This document shows positions 1 to 5,308 of a stretch of 7,532 nt of DNA, piece after piece. Each line of letters begins with the position of its first letter. Within the stretch, counting starts at the first letter, position 1. The notes under the pieces were generated by a model that was not told the DNA's origin, did no database searches, and saw nothing but the letters and a program-made list of their open reading frames with translations. Both the position numbers and the translations under genes were made by a program. The stretch is from Candidatus Atribacteria bacterium (GTDB lineage: Bacteria > Atribacterota > Atribacteria > Atribacterales > Atribacteraceae): contig PWXL01000115.1 of the NCBI GenBank assembly GCA_003561145.1, forward strand, positions 1-7,532. The letters are read 5' to 3'.

Positions 1-776
1 ACAACCTGGAAAGGGCTGGAGAGCTGGTCCAAATGGCTGCTCGCAAGGGCGCCCAGGTGGTCGTTCTGCCCGAAATGTTTGCCTGCCCTTATGACCTTCG
101 TTCTTTTCTGTCGGAGGCTGAAAGCTTACCCGATGGAACGACTGTTCATGCCCTCTCCGCCTTTTCACGGCAAAACGGTATATGGTTGGTGGGAGGTTCC
201 TTCCCGGAAACCTCTGCAGAGCGGATATACAACACCTCACCGGTTTTTTCTCCACAGGGGAAGCTGGTTGCTTTTCACCGCAAGGTGCATCTCTTCGATG
301 TCGCTTTCCGTGAACTCCGCGTCAGGGAATCCGCTGTATTCACCGCCGGGGAACACTGTACCCTGGTGGATACACCATGGGGAAAGATCGGGGTAATGGT
401 GTGTTACGATATCCGTTTTCCAGAATTTTCCAGGTTGTATGCAGTGCGGGGAGCCCGCCTTGTCTTCGTTCCAGCGGCCTTCAACGAGGTAACCGGCCCG
501 CTTCACTGGGAAATGCTTTTCCGGTGTCGGGCGCTCGACAACCAGGTGTTCATGATAGCCTCTTCACCTGCTCCCTACCCCGGAGCGAACTACCAGGCCT
601 GGGGACAAAGCATGATTGCTGACCCGATGGGCAAGGTGCTGGGCATGTTGGATAGGGAGGAGGGAATATTGGTACGTGAACTCGATGTGACAGGCACGGA
701 GCATGCGCGTGCGGTTTTGCCCCTTCTGCTGCACAGGCGAAAAGACATCTACTCCCTGGGCAGGGAAGAGGAATGA
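1..776 (+). CDS. Carbon-nitrogen hydrolase (nitrilase superfamily, omega-amidase/Nit2-like), 5'-truncated
   Basis: Likely hydrolyses a small amide such as a 2-oxo acid omega-amide; the substrate is inferred from the family. The frame is open from the left edge (first full codon at base 3), and the residues before the first Met (base 33), NLERAGELVQ, already match the family, so the true start lies upstream and roughly 20 residues are missing; 257 are visible. The nitrilase catalytic triad is present: Glu in VVLPEMF (bases 72-74), Lys in FHRKVHLFD (282-284) and Cys in VCYDIRFPE (402-404). Further family signatures are the FVPAAFN stretch after the Cys, the WEMLFRCRALDNQ helix and the G(Q)S.I.DP.G segment near the C-terminus. 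The DIRFPE context and HRKVHLFD favour the omega-amidase branch over true nitrilases or N-carbamoylputrescine amidases, but this is family resemblance only. It stops 122 bases before ssb and may belong to a separate, upstream unit. Confidence 0.93.
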   Translation, partial: NLERAGELVQMAARKGAQVVVLPEMFACPYDLRSFLSEAESLPDGTTVHALSAFSRQNGIWLVGGSFPETSAERIYNTSPVFSPQGKLVAFHRKVHLFDVAFRELRVRESAVFTAGEHCTLVDTPWGKIGVMVCYDIRFPEFSRLYAVRGARLVFVPAAFNEVTGPLHWEMLFRCRALDNQVFMIASSPAPYPGANYQAWGQSMIADPMGKVLGMLDREEGILVRELDVTGTEHARAVLPLLLHRRKDIYSLGREEE

Positions 777-785
777 TGAAGGTCT

Positions 786-813
786 TTGAGACACGGGTAA
801 GATGTGTTACACT
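786..813 (+). promoter_or_regulatory. Possible sigma-A-type promoter for ssb and the downstream operon
   Basis: TTGAGA (786-791; consensus TTGACA) is followed after 16 bases by TACACT (808-813; 4 of 6 against TATAAT), and the -10 is preceded by TGT (805-807), giving an extended -10 TGn. It lies in the only sizeable non-coding gap of the window, between the hydrolase stop (776) and the ssb start (899). Transcription would begin near 820, leaving a leader of about 80 bases. The match is imperfect and rests on pattern alone. Confidence 0.4.
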
Positions 814-885
814 ATCATGTAAATGGGGAGGCATATCCGGTCCGTGTACGGAGGAGGGTGCAGGGGCAGGAGAAAAACCGATAGG

Positions 886-892
886 CGGGGGT
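886..892 (+). promoter_or_regulatory. Ribosome binding site that sets the ssb start
   Basis: A purine-rich GGGGGTG stretch (from an AGGCGGGGGTG context) sits about 6 bases before the ATG at 899. It supports that ATG over the in-frame ATGs at 773/776, which would add 42 residues with no OB-fold similarity and would place the candidate promoter inside the coding region. Confidence 0.6.
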
Positions 893-898
893 GACATC

Positions 899-1402
899 AT
901 GGCTCGTGACATTAATTATTTTTTCGGTATCGGGAACCTGACCCGGGAACCTGACCTGCGGTATACGCCTCAGGGCACAGCGATCTGCCGCTTCGGCATC
1001 GCCATGAACCGTCAGTACCAGGGGCGGGACGGAGCGGTGGAAGATACTACCTTCATCAACATAGCTGCATGGTCCAAGGTAGGCGAAAACTGTGCTCGTT
1101 TCCTCCACAAGGGCAGTCGAGTGGCCGTCGTAGGAGAGCTTCGCTCCAATAGCTGGGAAGACCAGGAGGGGAACAAGCGCACTTCCTACGAGATAAACGC
1201 CATCAATGTGCAGTTTCTCAGCCCGCCCCGCAGCAGGGGAGAGGATGAGCATGTCTCTGACTCCAGTGAGAGTTACCGAGCCGGTACGGAAAAGGAGAAT
1301 TATACTTTTCAGGGTCAGCCTGGAGATGAGGACAATGCCTTGGGAGATTTGGAGGAAATCCCTTCCGATGAGCAGAAAAAAGATGATATATCGCCTTTTT
1401 AG
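899..1402 (+). CDS. ssb: Single-stranded DNA-binding protein (SSB)
   Basis: Binds single-stranded DNA during replication, repair and recombination and recruits partner proteins through its acidic tail. The product is 167 residues, a normal bacterial SSB length. The OB fold covers about residues 5-106: GNLTREPDLRYTPQGTA near the start, then FGIAMNR, the TTFINIAAW strand, GENCARFLHKGSRVAVVGEL, and the YEINAINVQFL strand at the end. An acidic, Gly/Ser/Glu-rich linker (about 110-160) leads to the terminal DDISPF, the partner-binding tip; most SSBs end DD(I/L)PF, so the Ser before Pro-Phe is a small departure. The N-terminus (MARDINYFFGIGNLTR) differs from the common MLN(R/K)V.L.GRLTR form. The gene is not flanked by rpsF and rpsR, its usual partners, so it may be a second copy. 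Its last 35 bases overlap the start of the amidase gene. Confidence 0.96.
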   Translation: MARDINYFFGIGNLTREPDLRYTPQGTAICRFGIAMNRQYQGRDGAVEDTTFINIAAWSKVGENCARFLHKGSRVAVVGELRSNSWEDQEGNKRTSYEINAINVQFLSPPRSRGEDEHVSDSSESYRAGTEKENYTFQGQPGDEDNALGDLEEIPSDEQKKDDISPF

Positions 1403-3005
1403 GAGCTGCGTTTTCTATTGTATGGTGGTGGCCGTGTTGGCGGCAGCGTCTATCGCCTGGGCGGCGTTTCGAGTTGAATACGGCGGCAGGGTCAGCATGG
1501 TAGAGGTCCCGGCGGAGGAATACCAGGGCCGGGTGTATGTAGAGGTGGCAACCCTTTTCAGTCAGATAGGCGGCATTGTTTATTATTCCCCCATAATGCA
1601 AAAAGTCCATCTCACCTTTCGCCACACCAAGTGGGTGCTTTCCATGGATAAGGGGGTAGCTGTTTCTGAAACCGGCGAGGAGGTGCGGCTCGGTCAGGAA
1701 ATCTTCATTGAAGGGACGGCGGTTTTTGCAACCCCTGATTTGCTTTCCCGTCTCCTGGGCATCGATATAACAGCGGCAGATGTGGCAGAAGACCCTGTGC
1801 CTTCTCCTACTCCCTTTGAGGTGGCACCTGATGTGCGCATGAATATTTTGCGGGGGGTTCGTTATTCCACCGAACACGCAGATGAGCGTACTCGAATAAC
1901 CTTTGATTTTGTCTCTGATCCTCCTTCTCACGTCGTCGAGGTAGACAATCCTTCCCGCAGGGTGCTGTTGCGCTTTGATAACTGCAGCCTGGGGAGTGAT
2001 GTTTCGAGTGTGCAAATAGGTGATTCACGTACAAATCGAGTGGAGTTCCGAGAGGTGAATAATGCTGTAGAGGTAGCCGTGGTACTGAATGCCGCAGTCA
2101 AGGTAGACAAAGGTGTGCTTGGAGGGGTGAACCCCCGGATTTTTATTGACATCGAGGCTTCTCCCTTGGCGGAAAGGGAACCGTTGATCGAAGTGATAGC
2201 AAGCCCCACACCAACACCCCTTGATCCCACACCAACTCCCGTCGAACCCACTCCTACACCCCTTGAGCCGACTCCGACGCCGGAGGAGGAGCTTTTGTTC
2301 GACAAGATAAACCCGCGGCTGGTGGTAATCGATCCCGGTCATGGGGGGCGTGACCCAGGTGCGATAGCGAATGGTTTGAGGGAAAAAGACGTGGTGCTTG
2401 ACATTTCGCGCAAGCTACGGGATGAACTGGTTCGGCAGGGTTTTGAGGTCATCATGACCAGGGAGGGGGACACCTATCCCACCCTGCAGGGTCGCACCTC
2501 TTTTGCCAATCACCAAAACCCTCTTCTTTTTTTAAGTGTTCATGCCAATGCCGCTCCCAATCTGCGGGCGGAGGGAGTGGAGGCTTTTGTGGGAAGCGCT
2601 CGGTACTCGGGAGAGGGAGCCGAGGAAGTGGCCCGCCGTGAGAACGAGTTTTTCGTAGCCGAAGGCCAGGCCCGTCCACCAGTAACACAGGGAAGAGACA
2701 CGGCAATCCTGGAATCTCTCTACTATGGCAGTCGCCAGGTGAGTGCCGAAGCAGGTGAAAAGATCACCAGCAACATAGTCGCCGTGACCAGCCAGAGAAA
2801 TCGGGGCTTGAAGGAGGCACCTCTGCTCATCTTGAAAAACATGTTTTTTCCGGCCGTTCTTTTGGAGGTGGGATTTCTCACAAACTCTGCCGAAGCGCAG
2901 CGCCTTGCCAACCCCGATTTTCATGATAAACTGGTCCAGGGAATTGTCAGGGGAATCAAAGAGCTTCGGGAGAGCCAAACCATTCAACAGTTTCTCGAGG
3001 ATTGA
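1368..3005 (+). CDS. Secreted N-acetylmuramoyl-L-alanine amidase (Cu-amine-oxidase-N-like + AMIN + Amidase_3)
   Basis: A zinc enzyme that cleaves the amide bond between N-acetylmuramic acid and L-alanine in peptidoglycan, outside the membrane. With the ATG at 1368 it is 545 residues. Domains: signal peptide 1-32 (basic MSRKK start, hydrophobic core, AWA before the likely cut); a copper-amine-oxidase-N-terminal-like domain about 34-135, often found in Clostridia wall proteins; an AMIN domain about 158-263, which usually targets the enzyme to the envelope; a Pro-Thr linker 280-307; and Amidase_3 about 318-532. Metal and catalytic residues are all visible: H325 (DPGHGG), E339 (REKDV), H392 (SVHANA) and E500 (LLEVGFLTN). 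GGAGG at 1351-1355 lies 12 bases before this start, a little far. ATG 1383 is possible but has no good ribosome site; an upstream in-frame ATG at 1206 would bury the signal peptide. It may act in growth, cell separation or spore-wall turnover; the neighbouring GerMN gene hints at sporulation. Confidence 0.95.
   Translation: MSRKKMIYRLFRSCVFYCMVVAVLAAASIAWAAFRVEYGGRVSMVEVPAEEYQGRVYVEVATLFSQIGGIVYYSPIMQKVHLTFRHTKWVLSMDKGVAVSETGEEVRLGQEIFIEGTAVFATPDLLSRLLGIDITAADVAEDPVPSPTPFEVAPDVRMNILRGVRYSTEHADERTRITFDFVSDPPSHVVEVDNPSRRVLLRFDNCSLGSDVSSVQIGDSRTNRVEFREVNNAVEVAVVLNAAVKVDKGVLGGVNPRIFIDIEASPLAEREPLIEVIASPTPTPLDPTPTPVEPTPTPLEPTPTPEEELLFDKINPRLVVIDPGHGGRDPGAIANGLREKDVVLDISRKLRDELVRQGFEVIMTREGDTYPTLQGRTSFANHQNPLLFLSVHANAAPNLRAEGVEAFVGSARYSGEGAEEVARRENEFFVAEGQARPPVTQGRDTAILESLYYGSRQVSAEAGEKITSNIVAVTSQRNRGLKEAPLLILKNMFFPAVLLEVGFLTNSAEAQRLANPDFHDKLVQGIVRGIKELRESQTIQQFLED
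2205..2288 (+). repeat. Four tandem 21-base units encoding a Pro-Thr linker
   Basis: Four consecutive seven-residue units, PTPTPLD, PTPTPVE, PTPTPLE and PTPTPEE (amidase residues 280-307), each take 21 bases. Third codon positions differ between units (for example CCC/CCA/CCT/CCG), so the peptide period is kept better than the DNA. It forms an extended, probably flexible spacer between the AMIN domain and the catalytic domain. A related SPTPF lies earlier, near 1803, between the first two domains. Confidence 0.9.
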
Positions 3006-3008
3006 GTC

Positions 3009-3647
3009 ATGGAGAATAAGCTGAGACGAAGGAGAAAAAGGAAAAAAAGCCGTACCGCCTTTCTCTCGGCGTTGCTCTATCTCTTTATCGGGATGGGGGC
3101 ATTTTTCATGGTGGTCTACGCGGGGGAGTATTTCTTTCGTGAGCGCGAAGAGCCACCTGCACCTCCATCTTTGCCTGCCATTACAGAAGCTGAACCAACA
3201 CCGCATATTATTCCGCTTGATGAGGAAGAGAGCTGGGAGGTTGTCTTGTATTTTACCGACGACCAGTTTATCTCGCTGATAGGTGAAAGACGGTTGATCG
3301 ATGCCGAAGGGAACTATTTGGAACGGGTGCTGGAAGAACTCCTGCGCGGACCCCAAGATGAAACCCTGTTCAACCCAATTCCTCCCGACACACGCCTGAA
3401 CGGTGTCTTTTCAGAGGGAGGAACGGTATACGTTGACCTCGATGAGCAGATGATAGAGGGGCAGGCGGGAGGATCCTCCCAGGAGCTTTTGAGCATCTAC
3501 TCCATCATCAACACACTGACTGAAACACCCGCTGTCCAACGTGTGAAAATATTGATCGACGGGCAGGAGCGGGAGACCCTGAGAGGGCACATGGATACAT
3601 CCAGGCCCCTGGAAAGGGATGAAAAACTCATTGCAGAGGTTCAATAG
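3009..3647 (+). CDS. gerM: Membrane-anchored GerMN-domain protein (GerM-like)
   Basis: Related to GerM, a sporulation and germination protein whose biochemical role is not settled. The 212 residues comprise a strongly basic start (RRRRKRKKSR at 6-15), one membrane segment about 17-39, an acidic/proline-rich spacer about 44-75, and a GerMN domain about 77-205 on the outside. Domain hallmarks are VVLYFTDD, the YLERVLEELLRGP helix, GGTVYVDLD, the SIYSIINTLTE helix and ILIDGQERETLRGHMD. The start has GAGG 8 bases upstream (2997-3000) and follows the amidase stop by 3 bases. Bacillus subtilis GerM is a larger lipoprotein with two such domains; this protein has one and no lipobox cysteine, so it is anchored by the helix instead. 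The symbol rests on the domain plus the shared order gerM-rph-rdgB. Pairing with a wall amidase suggests both act in the spore envelope, which is inference. Confidence 0.9.
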   Translation: MENKLRRRRKRKKSRTAFLSALLYLFIGMGAFFMVVYAGEYFFREREEPPAPPSLPAITEAEPTPHIIPLDEEESWEVVLYFTDDQFISLIGERRLIDAEGNYLERVLEELLRGPQDETLFNPIPPDTRLNGVFSEGGTVYVDLDEQMIEGQAGGSSQELLSIYSIINTLTETPAVQRVKILIDGQERETLRGHMDTSRPLERDEKLIAEVQ

Positions 3648-3684
3648 CTTTCAACAACTCAACAGCTACCTGAAGCAGGGCAAC

Positions 3685-3690
3685 GAAGGA
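3685..3690 (+). promoter_or_regulatory. Ribosome binding site that sets the rph start at GTG 3697
   Basis: GAAGGA ends 6 bases before the GTG at 3697, an ideal spacing. The upstream in-frame ATG at 3619 has its only purine run (GGAAAGGG) directly against the start codon and lies inside the preceding gene. Confidence 0.75.
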
Positions 3691-3696
3691 ACATTG

Positions 3697-4425
3697 GTGA
3701 GGGGGGACGGCAGGAAAAACGACCAGGTTCGTACTCCTTCTTTTACCGTGGGGTATCTCAAGTACGCCGAAGGATCGGTTCTGACTGAGGTTGGCGATAA
3801 TAAAATAGTGTGCTCGGCCAGTATAGAGGAAAAAGTTCCTCCCTTTCTGCGGGGAGGCGGCCGGGGTTGGGTGACAGCGGAATATGCCATGCTTCCCCGT
3901 GCCACCTCTACCCGGAACATGCGGGACGCCGTGAGGGGACGGCTGGGGGGAAGGACCCAGGAAATACAACGTTTGATTGGACGTGCTCTCCGGGCGGTGG
4001 TGAACCTGGAAGCGCTTGGAGAGCGCACAATTCTCTTGGACTGTGACGTAATACAGGCAGATGGTGGAACGCGCACCCATGCCATCAATGGAGCGTTTAT
4101 CGCGATGTGTGAGGCCGTGTGGAACGCAGCCTCGAAGGGATCCCAGTTTCGGGGGCGCCTCGTAAAAGATTACCTGGCGGCGGTGAGCGTTGGGGTGGTC
4201 AACGGGATGGAGCTTTTGGACCTGAACTTTGAAGAAGACTCCATAGCCCAACTCGATTTAAACGTAGTCATGAGCGGCAAGGGAAAATTCGTTGAATTGC
4301 AGGGAACCGCTGAACTTGATCCCTTTTCACGCGAGACACTTGATCACCTGCTTACGCTGGCTGAGCGGGGGGTACAAGATGTGATCAAGGCCCAGCAAAA
4401 GGTTATGGAGCGAGGCCTTCCCTGA
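3697..4425 (+). CDS. rph: Ribonuclease PH
   Basis: A phosphate-dependent 3'-to-5' exoribonuclease that trims tRNA precursors next to the CCA end; it forms a ring of six subunits in the cytoplasm. Starting at GTG 3697 the protein is 242 residues, the usual size, and begins MRGDGRKNDQVR like other family members. With this numbering the two phosphate-binding arginines fall at the canonical positions: R86 in GGRTQEIQRLIGR and R126 in DGGTRTHAINGA. Other signatures are AEYAMLPRAT, LDCDVIQADGG, DLDLNV-like LDLNVVMSG and FVELQGTAE. A start at ATG 3619 would add 26 unrelated residues overlapping the GerM-like gene by 29 bases. The gene lies 49 bases after the GerM-like stop and 2 bases before rdgB, in the same order as in Bacillus subtilis. 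All key residues appear intact, unlike the well-known rph frameshift of some Escherichia coli K-12 strains. Confidence 0.97.
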   Translation: MRGDGRKNDQVRTPSFTVGYLKYAEGSVLTEVGDNKIVCSASIEEKVPPFLRGGGRGWVTAEYAMLPRATSTRNMRDAVRGRLGGRTQEIQRLIGRALRAVVNLEALGERTILLDCDVIQADGGTRTHAINGAFIAMCEAVWNAASKGSQFRGRLVKDYLAAVSVGVVNGMELLDLNFEEDSIAQLDLNVVMSGKGKFVELQGTAELDPFSRETLDHLLTLAERGVQDVIKAQQKVMERGLP

Positions 4426-4427
4426 GA

Positions 4428-5069
4428 ATGGGTTCCTCCGTATTTGCCAGGCGTCACATATTGATCGTCACACGTAACCGGGGGAAGCTGGCCGAAATAG
4501 ACCAGATTTTCCAGGGCCTTGAAATTAAGGTAACCAGTGCCTACGAGGAATTCAACTTCGAAGAAGTTCCCGAAACCGGTGTCACGTATGTGGAAAACGC
4601 TTTACTCAAGGCACGGCGCGGTTTTGAGATAAGCCGTCGTCTGTGTGTTGGAGAGGATTCGGGGCTGGAAGTGGATGCCTTGGACGGAGCACCGGGAATA
4701 TATTCCGCCCGTTTCGGTGAGAACCTGTCCTCTGCTTCGGACAAAATTAAGAAGCTGTTGTCACTTCTAAAGGGCGTTCCTCCTGCCCGGCGATCGGCCC
4801 GTTTCCGGGCTGCGGTAGCGCTGGCCTGGCAAGGTGGCGAGAGGGTTTTTGAAGGAGTGTGTGAGGGATGGATTTCGGAAAACCCCCGGGGAGAAGGTGG
4901 GTTCGGGTATGACCCGGTGTTCGTCTTCCCGCCTTTTGAAAAAACCTTCGCAGAATTAGGAGCCGGGGTAAAAAATCTTTACAGCCATCGCGCCATGGCG
5001 TTTCGCGCCATGGTAAAATTCGCCTTGGAGAAAGGGCTTCTATCACCTGCTTCAGAAAAGAGGATCTAG
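4428..5069 (+). CDS. rdgB: XTP/dITP diphosphatase (RdgB/HAM1 family)
   Basis: Hydrolyses dITP, ITP and XTP to monophosphates plus pyrophosphate, keeping deaminated purines out of DNA and RNA. The product has 213 residues against about 195-205 normally; the extra length is in a short leader (MGSSVFARR) and the C-terminal tail. Motifs in order: TRNRGKLAEI (T15, N17, K20; nucleotide binding), VENALLKAR (E56, N57), EDSGLEVDALDGAPGIYSAR (D77 in the metal/catalytic loop), GEGGFGYDPVF (156-165) and SHRAMA (185-190). The usual DDSGL reads EDSGL here, so the first Asp is Glu, a mild change. The ATG lies 2 bases after the rph stop; GGAG/GAGG purine tracts inside the end of rph (4407-4415) can serve as the ribosome site, suggesting coupled translation. 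In Bacillus subtilis a phosphoesterase gene follows; here a hydrophobic small protein does. Confidence 0.95.
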   Translation: MGSSVFARRHILIVTRNRGKLAEIDQIFQGLEIKVTSAYEEFNFEEVPETGVTYVENALLKARRGFEISRRLCVGEDSGLEVDALDGAPGIYSARFGENLSSASDKIKKLLSLLKGVPPARRSARFRAAVALAWQGGERVFEGVCEGWISENPRGEGGFGYDPVFVFPPFEKTFAELGAGVKNLYSHRAMAFRAMVKFALEKGLLSPASEKRI

Positions 5070-5083
5070 GAGAGAAGAATACC

Positions 5084-5296
5084 ATGTTCAGGACCATCTT
5101 AACCATTCTGGGAGCAATATTCCTGATCATATTGGTTGTGCGGTTTTTCCCGGCGATATTGGCGGCTGTGTTCACCATTGCCGCCCTTGTATTGGCGATC
5201 TTGGTGATTGCTGGTGTCGCGCTGGTGCTCGCGCCGATTCTTCTTATGCTTCTCTTGGCGTCCGTGGTGGTGTGGTTGTTCAGGTTTCTCTTGTAG
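5084..5296 (+). CDS. Small hydrophobic membrane protein, unknown function
   Basis: I do not recognise this 70-residue protein. It is almost entirely hydrophobic: apart from arginines at 3, 20 and 67 there are no charged residues. It can be read as two, possibly three, membrane helices (about 4-19, 21-43 and 45-66), with little outside the bilayer. A good ribosome site, AGGAGA (5068-5073), overlaps the rdgB stop 10 bases before the ATG, which favours a real gene over a chance open frame. It sits 14 bases after rdgB and 12 bases before the dehydratase-like gene. It is in the same reading frame as that gene, separated by one TAG and four sense codons. No cysteine, histidine or other likely catalytic residue is present, so a structural or anchoring role is more likely than an enzymatic one; that is inference. 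Confidence 0.72.
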   Translation: MFRTILTILGAIFLIILVVRFFPAILAAVFTIAALVLAILVIAGVALVLAPILLMLLLASVVVWLFRFLL

Positions 5297-5308
5297 AGAA
5301 TCTCTTTC

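Noticed and set aside
831..860. Short hairpin TCCG-TGTA-CGGA in the ssb leader
   Set aside because: Four base pairs with no T run; too small to call a regulatory element or a terminator of the upstream gene.
773..898. N-terminal extension of SSB from ATG 773/776
   Set aside because: The 42 extra residues have no OB-fold similarity, the stretch contains the likely promoter and ribosome site, and ATG 899 gives a normal SSB.
1206..1367. Amidase start at ATG 1206
   Set aside because: It would lie deep inside ssb and put 54 residues in front of a clear signal peptide; the in-frame upstream part is an ssb shadow.
1928..2305. Minus-strand frame encoding a Gly-Val/Ser-rich repeat protein
   Set aside because: It is the reverse-complement shadow of the Pro-Thr linker and AMIN domain of the amidase; no ribosome site or family motif.
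3645..3696. Weak inverted repeat (TAGCT...AGCTA) between the GerM-like gene and rph
   Set aside because: Only about five base pairs, AT-rich and without a T tract; not a credible terminator or riboswitch.
4988..5013. Eleven-base direct repeat (TCGCGCCATGG) with a ten-base palindrome CGCCATGGCG near the end of rdgB
   Set aside because: It encodes the conserved SHRAMA motif and the following FRAM, so the repeat follows from protein sequence; no T run or operator context supports a terminator or binding site.
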